Below the pieces are notes generated by a model, which was not told the DNA's origin, did not search any database, and saw only the letters and a list, made by a program, of their open reading frames with translations. This document shows positions 26,000-36,380 of a stretch of DNA of 64,000 nt, piece after piece (within the stretch, counting starts at the first letter, position 1; each line of letters starts with the position of its first letter). The stretch lies in the NCBI RefSeq assembly GCF_002878395.1, contig NC_061116.1, forward strand, positions 125,934,976 through 125,998,975, given 5' to 3'. Origin of the DNA: Capsicum annuum (lineage: Eukaryota > Streptophyta > Magnoliopsida > Solanales > Solanaceae). The translations under genes were made by a program, and so were the position numbers.

Positions 26000-27242
26000 A
26001 CTATATTCTACAATATGAATAGAACACAAGAAAGGGAAATATTTCTAAATGCCTCATATCCCCTCATTATAAGTGTGGCTCACTACACACCCATAAAAGA
26101 GACTTTACGCGACATGAATTTATGTACACTTTTATATCAAGCTTGTCATAAAGGCACCCACGGGCTATGTGGGTCTGACTCTCCCTGCCAGAAGGGCCCC
26201 AGTCCATGTTAGTCACATGTACCAAGGAAAGGCTAACAACACCAAGGCAATAGTCATCCAAAATATAATATTTATCTAGATACATGGTCATATAAACCCC
26301 CAACATCGTCAAATATTATTTCTAGTGTTGGTCCCAAGACTACACCTTCACGGTGAGCTACATAATTTCCTTTAAGCCCAAATTAAAATAGTTTACATAT
26401 AAACTCAACCATTAAACAAAGAGTATTTATTAAGGTATTTTCCAATATGGTATCATCATACCAATATTCTTGTAAGCTAGTTCAATTATGCCAAACTGAT
26501 TCATTTAACCATTTGTCTCCCAAGTTCCATTTAAAATCCAATTATGGCCACCAAGGGCATTCCAAATACATTTTCCATTTATCCTTTAATGCAATGAAAT
26601 GGTTTCCAAAAGATAAGTTAAATTATACAAATATCTATATTCAAAATTAAGTTACAATGTGGGTTGAGGCAATGCTATTACCAAGCCAAAATTCACAATT
26701 TTTGTGAAACCAATGTCACCAATTTCAACTATAATCACAAATCACTAATTCAATCCTAAAATCACCAATTAAAGCATGAATAATCCACTTAAAACATGGA
26801 AAAAGTAATTCAAGTAATAGCAACCAAAACCACTCAATCCAATTTAAAACCCATTAATTCAAATCACTTGAATATTCAATAAATTAAAAGAAAAGGATTA
26901 ATTTGGTGTTTTAAAGTCGTGTAAGGGGTAAAGGACCAAAAATCCCCTCACCTCAAGTGAAAAAACAAATATGAATAAAATAAACACAATAGCATGGCAC
27001 GTTTCTATCGTTGAGGGTATCCAGCATACCACGCTCTCATCGCGGAAGGTAGTGGTATGGCATGCCACCATGCAGACTCTCACTGCCTTGGGGTTCCAAA
27101 ATGGCTCCAAACTCCTTTCAAAAATTTTTAAACTTTTCAAAATACCCTTTTAACCCCCTTCATAATAATTAAAGTCAAAAATTAATGTTACATACATAGT
27201 AGGTTCATAAATAAAATGATTAAAATTTTACGGGGCCTTACA
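26000..27242 (-). mobile_element. 5' LTR of the gypsy element, truncated
   Basis: It ends ggggccttaca at 27242, so read on the minus strand it starts TGTAAGGCCCCG, a common chromovirus LTR start. It is colinear with the left LTR from about 26130 to 27242. The 0.6 kb that should lie between this and the primer-binding site is missing, and no primer-binding site is seen, so the border at about 26000 is approximate. Confidence 0.65.
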
Positions 27243-27672
27243 GTATGGCATCATTTTTTATGTCAACTTTGTGTGTTTTATTCATTTTTGAAAGAAAATT
27301 ATTTTTTGACTTCTCAAATAATTTCTAAATAATTTTAAGAAAATTACAAAGTCGACACTTGATTTTTATTAAAAAATATCAAGAAAACTTAAATGAATTT
27401 TTAAAGATTCAAAAACAAAAATAAATCTTTGAAATTATAGAAAATGAGTAGGGATTCAAGTAACATCTTGAGAAGAATTTTAAGGCACTTTAGAACGTTC
27501 GTTTAAAATGATTGACCAAAAAATATTTGACTAACTTTAAAAAAAATGGCTAACTATGTAACGGCTTAAAAAATTTAGAAGTTTGGAAAATGGACTCATT
27601 TCATCCTTGGTAAAATAATCACTTTTAGCTAAAAAGGGAATCTACTTGAAAGGAAAAGTAAAAAAAAAATCC
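27243..27672. other. AT-rich unassigned sequence left of element A1
   Basis: No ORF or repeat was recognised. It provides the target DNA into which A1 inserted, and its last bases include the left TTTTA duplication at 27673-27677. Confidence 0.4.
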
Positions 27673-27860
27673 TTTTATGATACGAGTATGGCCACGAGGA
27701 TGGACGAGAACGAGTGCATATTGAATCCGTCTAAGGAAGTGCACAAGTGAAGTGTAAAAGAAGGCCTAAATGCACTAAAAACAGCCCCTAAGTTACACTT
27801 GATGGGCATCTCACCCTTGAGGGGTATTGTGGTTATTTTGTATTCTATTTTATAATACAC

Positions 27861-27869
27861 TATATATAG
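27861..27869 (+). promoter_or_regulatory. TATA box of A1 5' LTR
   Basis: The sequence tatatatag follows a ttgtaatacac-like block. The same block precedes the TATA boxes of the G3 LTRs (tataaatagg at 62516-62525), placing the likely U3/R border some 30 bp downstream. The match in the A1 3' LTR is at 31382-31390. Confidence 0.55.
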
Positions 27870-27951
27870 AACCTCCTAGGGTTTTTAGTCTTAGTTTTGA
27901 TGAATATTGAAAGTTGTAGACACTTAAACATTTCTCTCTTGTGAGAAAGGC

Positions 27952-28151
27952 CCCTATGGCTAAACATTGTAACTAGGGATTTCAACTTGAGTATGGAATC
28001 ACTCGTGTTGGATTCAAGCTTGGAAACATTGGATGCTTGGGAGATCGAGGTCCCTATGGCTAAACATTGTAACTAGGGATTTCAACTTGAGTGTGGAATC
28101 ACTCGTGTTGGATTCAAGCTTGGAAACGTTGGATGCTTGGGAGATCGAGGT
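27952..28151 (+). repeat. 100-bp tandem duplication private to A1 5' LTR
   Basis: Two units begin ccctatggctaaacattg at 27952 and 28052 and differ at only a few positions. The 3' LTR has a single unit (from about 31467). Both LTRs of one retrotransposon are copied from a single template, so the duplication most likely arose after insertion. Confidence 0.85.
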
Positions 28152-28510
28152 CCCTCTTATGCCACGTAAGAGATAGATGAATTGTAGTGTGTAGTGTTAA
28201 GTTTCCAAGAGTGGAATATGCTCTTGTGTTCTTAAGATTATGCTTTCATGTAGTTTATCTGTCTATCCCTTTGTTTAGTGTAATCTTTTGGTGTTGTTTC
28301 TTGTGTTGTTGAAACCGTTGGTTATTATTATTGTAATCCTATTGTTCTTCACGTGTTGATGCTGTTTTGGGTGTTATATACATCATTGAATCTTGCATTC
28401 TTCTTGTTGGTAGCGAATCCGAGAGTGATCTTCAAAATGGTCCTCTGATCCTTAAGATTAGTGGACTAATTTGGAGTGTATTTTTTGTTCTTCTTGTTTG
28501 TATTTTATCA

Positions 28511-28525
28511 TTTGGTATCAAATCC
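28511..28525 (+). other. Primer-binding site of A1
   Basis: The sequence tttggtatcaaatcc directly follows the 5' LTR. It matches the tttggtatcaaagcc form in G3 (58562) and B2 (reversed at 43315-43329) apart from one base. Its tggtatca core is complementary to the 3' end of plant initiator-Met tRNA, the usual minus-strand primer. Confidence 0.85.
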
Positions 28526-29779
28526 ATCTTTTATTTTGTTCTAAAAGGATCAATCTTGGGCTTGAGACTTGAAAAAAAAAGTTGAAAACTAAAAATTCCA
28601 GAAAAGAGAGCAATCTGTCCATTTTGTGTTCTTCGCCGAAAATTGTGTTTTTGTTGTATCTTGGCCGAGATTTTTACTTGTCTTTGTTGTCTCTAAGTGT
28701 TAGTTTTGTTCCTCACTAATACATTTAGTCTATATCTTGATTTGAGCTTGTATTTTAATGTTGTTGTTGCCCATTATTGTTGAACTTTGTTGTGGTGGAT
28801 TGTTTTGGCCGTGTGGTTTCTCCTTGATGTTCTAAGCTTGACCACAGGATATTGTTGTTAATCGGTGTCTTGAGAACTATTTTGTTGAAGTTGTAGTTGT
28901 CTTGGCCAAGTGTTGGAGATATTGTTATTGTGGAATTTGGGAGTGGCCGTGTGAAAATTGTTGGTGTTCTTGAAGATTATTATTGTAGTTCTTGGTGTTG
29001 TTGCTGTTCTTGATGTTCATCACCACCTTCATATATTGTTGAAGATAAAGTTAATGCTAAATCCAAAAAGTTAAAGAAAAAGGGTGTATCATTTGTTAGT
29101 GTTGAAAGACACTACAACCAACAAGGACCTATCAATCAAGTCTCAACCACTTACCAACACTTTTCCATGATTTAAGGATCCATGTTTTAAGTAGTAGTAC
29201 AAGAAAGTCAAGTCTTGAAAACTTGAAATTGAAAAGGGCTCCAAGACTTGTTTGAATTTCCCTCCTTAAACAAATTCCACCAAAGTCCAAACTGAAAAAT
29301 TGACCAAGACTTGAAATTGGACAACAAAAGTTGTGTGGGACCGAGACCAATAATACGTGGCTGCCATATCATCACATTTTACTGTTCAAATAACATATTT
29401 AGGCTCAAATTTTAGATTTCTTAGTTTTCTTTTGTTGTTCCTTAGTTTCAATTTCGTTGGTTCCAATACTAATTGGCAAACTAGTACTCATCTACTAGAT
29501 TGTTAGGTAGTCTTTGTGTTCGTTCATTCGTGTTAAGCGTTTACTGGGTGCTTTTCTCTTTTGTGAATTCGTTGTATCTTGTTGGTTCAAGTCCGTAAAC
29601 AAATTTTCTTTGAGTCAATTCAAACAAAAATCTATTTCGGGCAAGAGTAGACCTAACCCTCAATCACTCGCAAAGTACAAGCCGGCTTTCAACACTTGTG
29701 AAACCAAGTGTGAGGTAAAAATCGAGAGTGAGAGTGTAGTGAGGTTGTTTCGAACTAACTTGTGTTTTATTTTGTAGGT

Positions 29780-29812
29780 GTGTTTTTTTCTTTTTTTTAG
29801 GTACAGTTACAA
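29780..29812 (+). promoter_or_regulatory. Candidate 3' splice site upstream of the A1 ORF
   Basis: A pyrimidine run of about 17 bases ends in ag/gtacagttac at 29799-29810. The same arrangement, a T/C-rich run, AG, then gtac shortly before the ORF, occurs in B1 (reversed, 2411-2423), A2 (reversed, 8390-8402) and D (reversed, 37530-37545). It may be the acceptor of a leader intron. No donor site was fixed. Confidence 0.4.
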
Positions 29813-29841
29813 GGGAACCCGTAGCTTCCACCTCTCAACCC

Positions 29842-30863
29842 ATGGACAACAATGCCACCAATGACACTTTGGCCTACCTTGACACTAGTCCCGAGACCTA
29901 GCTATGGCAAATGAAAGGTTGGATCATATGGTAGGTCAAAGGAAGCAAGTGGTCTGCCCAGATACACATCAAGAGGAAGGCCGTAGCTCATGTGAGCTAC
30001 AAGGTAAAAACACTATTCCCTATACTCCTATGAACTTAGAATTTTGTGTTGTGGCTAGTTGTGGCCAAGTAAATGTAGTTGTGTATTTACCTAGAATAGA
30101 GGTGCTTGAGTCTCCCTATCGTGATACTCTTGGTGATGTTAGGTTATGTGAGGACCAAACTCTTGTTGTAAGTACGCAAGCACTAGTTGATCCTTTAGAT
30201 GACGAAATTGATTCTTCTTGTAAGAATGATTTATGTCCATCTAGTGCTAGCCCTTATAACATGAACAAGGTTCTATTACCAATTGACAAGAGTACTCACA
30301 CACTAGTTGACCCTTGTGCGAACCAAGGTGAGTCTACATTGGTATGTGATTTTCCAACAACTAGTGAGGATATGAATGAAGATCAACTTACTCATGAATG
30401 TATTCCACTACTTGAGCATATGTGTGGCGTGCTTAAAAATTCTTAAGCTAGTGATGGTGTTTATAGAGTTGATCTTGATTGTGCACGTGACTCTTTGAAC
30501 ATCTTGTGTGGTAAAAGCCTTCCTAGTAGGTTTGTTCATAGAAATCATGTGTATGGAAATGTTGTAAATGATGGCATATATCTTTGTGAGGTAGGACTTC
30601 TAGGTCGTGTCTCTTTATTCTTGAATGTTAGTCTTCTCTTAAAGGCAAATGTCATCTGTGGTTGTGGGAGTGACATTCTAGGGGAAGGAAGGGCTAACCT
30701 CAGCTTAGACCCTTGGCTACTTCTTGCATTTGACCCCAGCACCCTCCCAGAATGTGGGAATTTCTACACTTCCTACTTGATGCTTAGTCAAGATGACAAG
30801 CAATGTTTGATTGTGGGTGTTAATGAAGGAAGGCAAGGTTCTTCCTTGTCTCTTTTTTGTTGA
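29842..30863 (+). pseudogene. A-type ORF of unknown function (A1)
   Basis: A short frame starts at the ATG of 29842 (MDNNATNDTLAYLDTSPET) and stops. The main frame 29904-30446 is followed in the same frame, after a single stop at 30444-30446, by 30495-30863. It contains the group motif as ALVDPLDDEIDSSCKNDLC (about 30180-30238), an upstream hydrophobic segment VNVVVYLPRIEVLESP, and near the end LSLDPWLLLAFDP, which corresponds to LDPCLWPL-type segments in other copies. There are no zinc knuckle, protease, RT or membrane segments. Function is unknown. One frame change and one stop separate it from an intact ORF. Confidence 0.6.
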
Positions 30864-31066
30864 TGATGACCTCTTCCTTTGTGCCATTTATACTAAGGTT
30901 TTCATGATCAACACAACAGACTCGTGGGTATACTCCAAGTTTGTCCCACCTTGGCATGGCATGTGATATGTGTATTTTACTAACCCTAACCCCTCATGTC
31001 ATGAGAATGTGTACTTGTTTGTCTTCTCTCGATTTGCAAGGTATGGCTTCGAGGTCGAATCCTTTT

Positions 31067-31080
31067 CAAGAAGGGGAGGA
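31067..31080 (+). other. Polypurine tract of A1
   Basis: The sequence caagaaggggagga abuts the 3' LTR. It is the same run as in G3 (about 62208-62221) and, reversed, in A2 and G2. It is the plus-strand primer site. Confidence 0.85.
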
Positions 31081-31316
31081 TGATACGAGTACGACCATGA
31101 GGATGGACGAGAATAAGTGCATATTGAATCCATCCAAGGAAATACACTAGTGAAGTGTAAAAGAGGGCCTAAATGCACTAAAAACAGCCCCTAAGTTATC
31201 ATACGAGTACGACCACGAGGATGGACGAGAATGAGTGCATATTGAATCCGTCCAAGGAAGTGCACAAGTGAAGTGTAAAAGAGGGCCTAAATACACTAAA
31301 AACAGCCCCTAAGTTA
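31081..31316 (+). repeat. 118-bp tandem duplication private to A1 3' LTR
   Basis: The first unit is 31081-31198 and the second starts at 31199 with tcatacgagtacgaccacg. Both run through aaatgcactaaaaacagccc-like sequence to ctaagtta. The unit includes the very end of the LTR, so the 5' edge of the 3' LTR is doubled. Confidence 0.85.
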
Positions 31317-31805
31317 CACTTGATGGGCATCTCACCCTTGAGGGGTATTGTAGTTATTTTATATTCTATTTTGTAATACACTATATATAGAACCTCTTAT
31401 GGTTTTTAGTCTTAGTTTTGATGAATATTGAAAGTTGTAGACAAATATTTCTCTCTTGTGAGAAAGGGCCTATGGCCAAACATTGTAACTAGGGATTTCA
31501 ACTTGAGTGTGGAATCACTCGTGTTGGATTCAAGCTTGGAAACGTTGGATGCTTGGGAGATCGAGGTCCCTCTTGTGCCACGTAAGAGATAGGTGAATTT
31601 TAGTGTGTAGTGTTAAGGGTTCAAGAGTGGAATATGCTCTTGGGTTCTTAAGATTATGCTTTCATGTAGTCTATCTTTCTATCCCTTTGTTTAGTGTAAT
31701 CTCTTGGTGTTGTTTCTTGTGTTGTTGAAACCGTTGGTTATTATTATTGTAATCCTTGTGTTCTTCACGTGTTGATGCTATTTTGGGAGTTATATACATC
31801 ATTGA

Positions 31806-34640
31806 TGTCATGCCTCAAATCCTATTGGGGCGGACAGGCACTCGTAGCCATAAAGGTCCAAGAGAACCAATTCAAAAACTTGTACTTCCCATGCATGTAA
31901 CTATAACAACTAAAGGTTCTGACAAACATGATATTATTTATCGATGAGAATAATTACATATGCAAACACAAACTAATATATACAATACTTGGCCGTTGGG
32001 GCCACCACATCTAAAGACAAAATACTAGCATAACTTTACATTAGTGTACAAAGCCTCTAAAAGATACATAGACTTAGTTAGGGTCGGGACAAACCCCCGC
32101 CCTACTCTTGACTTACTGTACAATACCAAAATATATGGAACAGACTCGAAAAGCCCCAAATCAACCTGGAGCTCACCAATAATCCCTGAAAAACCTGCGC
32201 TCCTACTAGTGAGTTGTATGAGCTGAAGTGTCTGTGCCTGCAGCATGAAATGTAGGTCCTCCGGAGGGACTTCAGTACAAAAATATGTACTGAATATGTA
32301 AGGTAGAAGGTTGTTCACTTGATACAAAAGCTCAATAAAAATCTGATACAAGTGTATGAGTAGCACTAGTAAACCACCTTTATAAATACTTGTAGGACAA
32401 TGTACATTACATTCTTTTCTTCGTTTTACCTTCTTACTTCATAATCTTTGTAAGCCATATAATGTAAATGACCAGCTGATCAGTAGTAAATAGATAAATT
32501 AGGATCGTCCCATGCTAGGCTTACTCCCCTGAGCTGCCACCTACATATAAAGATAGGAATCGGCCCATGCTAGGCTTATGCCCCTAAGCTGCCACCCACA
32601 AATAAAGGTATCGAGATCGGCTCATGCTAGGCAAATGCCCCTGAGCTGCCACTCGTCATTTTATAGATTTGCATTACTTAGTTTATTTAGCCTTTGAGAT
32701 TGTTATTTGGTGGTCATCATATTATGGTACCTTGAACCAGTAATACGCTAATAAGAGACATGTAAATAGACACTTAATAAAACAACAATGAGTTAGGGAG
32801 CTGTTGGCACACAAATAAAGTGTTTGGGAGCTGAAATAACACATGGGTCTTATTTGAACAAATGGAGAACTCTTGAAATTTTCTAGTGAAGATAGACGCG
32901 CAGATTTAATAATAAGCACGTATTGAGGTGTTCTAATTCGTTAGAGAGTGGGAACAAGGTCATTGGATACATGGAGTGTAATGTGCTGCCATTATGTATC
33001 ACTTTGTTAAAGGATAACCTTGGAAACTTGCTTGATGGAACAATTGTACGATTTCATGCCAAAGAGTGTGAAATAGAGTATGCCTTACATACCTGGTTAT
33101 TTGACTTCGAAACTAACCCGACTTGACTTCCCGCATTTTAGATTACTTATCTACAATAGAATATATGGTAAACTAGTATTAGTAACCAATCAACACATTT
33201 GAGATACTTAATTTCACCCAAAACAATAACCGAGCAGCAACTATTAATCTATCAAACAAGCGTGATATTTTAACCCTTGTTTTCCTCCAATTACACCCAT
33301 ATACCATATAGGTTCTTATAAGGTTCACCAAAACCACCTCGACTTCATTACACATTCCAAACAATACGCAAAATAGATTGGGCAGCAAATATTAGTTCGG
33401 TGATGTATCACCACATCTTTCTTTTATAATTCATTACAAACTCATCACACCTTTATCCAACTTCAACCTGGCAGCCCATAACATATACATACAAAACAGT
33501 CCCAAATCCCTTTTATTGTAGCAATCAATTATTGAACTCATCATCTCTTGAGTTCTCAATAACAAGACATTCATAATCCCCTCTCAAATTCATATATAAA
33601 GAAAAACAAAATGGAGCAGTCACCTTACCTCAATTCAGCAACTTATTCTTTTAATTGAACTCTTCAAGAGCTTGAACTTTCCTTCATACTTAAACCAAAG
33701 AAGAAGAAAAAAAGTTCCTCAATAATAAGGAAACGCGAACAAACAGCTTGTTCTATAATCAGCCATATACTTATAGTCAAACACTTATAACTTGTTTTCC
33801 TAATCTTCCATGAGATAACTAAACAAAACTTTAAGTGTTTTTCACTTACCTTGGGCTGCAAAGGTGAGAGTTTCTTCAAGAACCGTAGAAGGAAAATAGG
33901 GCTGCTGTTCTTGTTGTTTTAGAGAGAGTAGAGAGATTTGCTGAAATATACTCCTTTTTTGTGACTTAAAAGTGAAGTAAAATGACCAGAAACTTGGCCT
34001 TTTAAAGGCCCTATATTGTCCACCTCCTTAGCTACATTTTGGACCATAAAATTGGTCAAATTGGTCCAAGTAGGTGATGCACCTACTTAAGTGTTCAAGC
34101 TGCACGAATTTTCAAAGTAGGTGATGCACCTACTTACTTAAATTCTTATTTTGGGCTTAAATAACTTGGGCCTTTGGTAGATTGGTGTGCTGGGCCACTT
34201 ATCCATTTTCTTTCTCTTTTGTTCAATTTGGACCAAATGAGTATATTATAGTATAGACCCAAATCTGATCCATAGCCATGGGTCCATTAATTTGGTCCAA
34301 ACAACTTAAGTAGGTGACTCACCTACTAGCTTAAATAAGTCAAGCAAGCACCTCAATATTTTACTCCATTTTCAGCTCCTAATCCCTTTAATCTAACCTT
34401 CAACTTATACACACTTGGTCACTTTATACTTTAGATTCAAATACTAGCTTACGATTCCAAGTTTAAATAGTTATCTTAATGTTAACTTTGTCGCATCAAA
34501 TTAAATTGTACGGGCAACATCTATTATTCCATCTATACCATTAATACTTGCATAAAAATTCTCATACGTTATGTATATCAAAAGGCTATACCAAGTTCCA
34601 TTTAATTAGAACAAGTACAAGCAAAATACGGGATGTTACA
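31806..34640 (-). mobile_element. Gypsy-type solo LTR, family T (2.8 kb) with ATTGA target duplication
   Basis: In plus coordinates it runs from tgtcatgcctcaa at 31806 to gggatgttaca at 34640, with attga at 31801-31805 and again at 34641-34645. Removing it and one attga restores the A1 LTR exactly. Read on the minus strand it starts tgtaacatcccg, a frequent start of chromovirus LTRs. It defines the complete family T LTR, whose 3' parts also occur at 356-1401 and 4331-5472. It has no internal region. Open frames inside are short and without motifs. Confidence 0.9.
34068..34327. repeat. Three short hairpin motifs in the solo LTR
   Basis: The segments 34068-34088, 34115-34135 and 34308-34327 each read aagtaggtg, a three-base loop (atg or act), then cacctact(t). 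Stems are 8-9 bp and nearly perfect. Confidence 0.75.
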
Positions 34641-34771
34641 ATTGAATCTTGTATTCTTCTAGTTGATAGCAAATCCGAGAGTGGTCTCCAAAAAGGTACT
34701 CGGATCCTTAAGATTAGTGGACTGATTTGGAGTGTGTTTCATGTTCTCCTTGTTTGTCTTGTATCATTTTA

Positions 34772-35477
34772 TGAGCATATTAAATTAAATGGAAAGCATA
34801 TTATTTGCTAAAAATGAGTGATTTTTAGGGAAAGGAATTTTTCTACACAAACAAAAATTCCTTGCATTTTCTTGCATACACACTAAATGTCACTGTATAA
34901 AAATGTGTATATCAGCTTTTCTATCTCAATTTTCTTCTTATTTAAACATGTACACTTGCTTCCATAACTTGTATAATGTATTCCTACTGTATATCTGTAA
35001 ATATATACCACTTTAGGACTTCAGTATGGAATTGCCAACGCGATATCACGATTTAATTTCACGGGTCATAATGGCACCTACTCTAATCCATAGTAGGTAA
35101 GTCAACTCATAACCTGGACAACTAGTAATGTACGATCAAGAGAAATGAATGAAATAACAGAATGAATTTAAATAAGATACTATTATGGAATACAACACTA
35201 AGATTAGTGAAGTTAGTACAAGAGATTATATTATAATAAGAGTACAAAGTGAGATACTAAATAAATATACATGTACAAACTAGCTCTAAAATAAAAAATA
35301 GAGATAAGTTTAATCAGTGCAAGGGAGAGTAGAAATACTCTGAATGTCGGGAGCTCTCCCTAAATATTTGATCCATAGCTGCTCTGCACGATACACACGT
35401 CAATGGTAAGAAATCATACTATGATCTGTTAGTTATAGAAGTATAGTATGAGTACCAAACACATGGTACTCAGTAGG
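34772..35477. repeat. Unassigned sequence and first part of a diverged 1.2-kb repeat (F)
   Basis: From about 35050 to the insertion point at 35482 the sequence matches 44855-45277, for example gtaggtaagtcaactcataa against gtaggtaagccaaagtctgg and the caaacacatggtactcag block. It continues on the other side of the compound element at 44063. 34772-35050 is unassigned. No coding signal. Confidence 0.6.
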
Positions 35478-35482
35478 CATTA

Positions 35483-36380
35483 TAATACAAGCATGAGAAG
35501 CACCAAGAGTACAAGACCTTTCACAAAGAGTCAAGCCAAACAGTTACATGGTCTTCAAGCAATGTATATTAAGTTGGAAGATTGTGATTGTGTCATTAGT
35601 TCTCCTATTGGAGTGTATATGCTAAAGTGTGAAGAGGATCTTGAAATACACTCCAAAGCCGCCTCTATTTGGGGGTTCATTAAGGGAATTCTTGTCTTTT
35701 AATGACTTCTTTTTACACTCCAAAGGAGCACCCTTCATTAAGGGTATTTTGGTCATTGTTTGTAATAGTATAAATAGACACCTTAGCTCTTATTTTCCTA
35801 AGTTTTGACATAATGAATTGAGTGACTTTTTAGATTGTAATCTTAGTGTTAGATTGTAGTCTTCTCCTTCTCCTTAAGAGAGGAAAACCAAAATTTGAAC
35901 CTTGAAGGCATTTGGAATTGGTTTTTCACTTGTATTGGGTTATTTGGCACGAAAGGTGTGCTTGAGGAAGTGTAAGTCCTTTGGGTCACCTAAGAGAGTG
36001 GTTTGAGATTCTATTAGTGGGTCACCAAACACACGAAATTGGCTACTAAGATGCAAATTCCAGCAACCAAACAAAGAGAAAACAACACATAGAATGGAGA
36101 TGAAGAAGAAGATTACTAAAAATTGAAAGATCGATAGAAAGAACCTTACCCTTATTAAGTGATTAGAACTAGAAGATATCTCAAATCTTCAAACACACTT
36201 CCAAAACAAGAGTTCAAACCTTCCTCTTAGGTGACCCAAAGGAAACCCTCTTCCTCAAACCACCTTTCTTGCGAAATTATCCAAAACAAGTGAAACCCTA
36301 ACTTCAAATGTTCTTGGACCACTTTTGGATTCTAAAAGCTAAAACTAGAGACTAAAAATTACAATATAAGAGTAATATCC
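35483..36380 (+). mobile_element. Inverted outer LTR of the D/B2 compound
   Basis: It starts taatacaagcatgagaagca (TGATAC with one change) and ends agagtaatatcc, where the partner ends agagtaatatca. Over its whole length it is the reverse complement of the LTR at 38777-39717, apart from a roughly 30-bp difference near 36031. The inner end joins internal sequence about 250 bp away from where the polypurine tract should be; that tract is absent. Confidence 0.85.
35769..35777 (+). promoter_or_regulatory. TATA box of the inverted B-type LTR
   Basis: The sequence tataaatag follows cattaagggtattttggtc and ttgtaatag. The same block appears reversed in the LTRs at 39423-39431 and 43764-43772 and, in a variant form, in the G LTRs. 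In this orientation transcription would run rightward into antisense of internal region D. Confidence 0.6.

Larger units (their letters stand above)
16341..27242 (-). mobile_element. Decayed Ty3/gypsy chromovirus-like element (Tekay/Del type likely), minus strand
   Basis: The left (3') LTR is 16341-18215 and the right (5') LTR, truncated, ends at 27242. Between them lie minus-strand remains in the order gag, protease, RT, RNase H, integrase. The purine tract lies just inside the left LTR (reversed at about 18216-18231, ttatccccccattt). Gag is split by a solo LTR at 22441-25400. The flanks are ACATG on the left and GTATG on the right, which would be a target duplication only if two transitions are allowed. 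The Tekay/Del label is inferred from the protein style and the long LTRs. The element is inactive. Confidence 0.8.
27678..28510 (+). mobile_element. 5' LTR of A1
   Basis: It starts tgatacgagtatggcc and ends gtattttatca. A TATA box-like tatatatag lies at 27861-27869. It contains a private 100-bp tandem duplication (units at 27952 and 28052) that the 3' LTR lacks. Confidence 0.9.
27678..34766 (+). mobile_element. Complete TGATAC-group LTR retrotransposon A1, with a nested solo LTR
   Basis: The 5' LTR is 27678-28510, internal region 28511-31080, and 3' LTR 31081-34766. The 3' LTR is interrupted by a gypsy solo LTR at 31806-34640. TTTTA flanks both sides (27673-27677 and 34767-34771). Without the nested insert the element is about 4.25 kb. 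The primer-binding site and polypurine tract are in place. The only long ORF is the group ORF of unknown function. There is no reverse transcriptase or integrase, so it must have moved using enzymes of another element. Confidence 0.9.
31081..34766 (+). mobile_element. 3' LTR of A1, interrupted
   Basis: It starts tgatacgagtacgaccatg at 31081 and continues to 31805. After the nested solo LTR it resumes at 34641 and ends cttgtatca at 34766. The joined parts correspond to the 5' LTR. Its first 118 bp are duplicated in tandem (units at 31081 and 31199), a change not present in the 5' LTR. Confidence 0.9.

Noticed and set aside
32025..32366. Frame of 113 codons inside the solo LTR
   Set aside because: LTR sequence; related LTR copies at 356-1401 and 4331-5472 do not keep it as one frame of that length.
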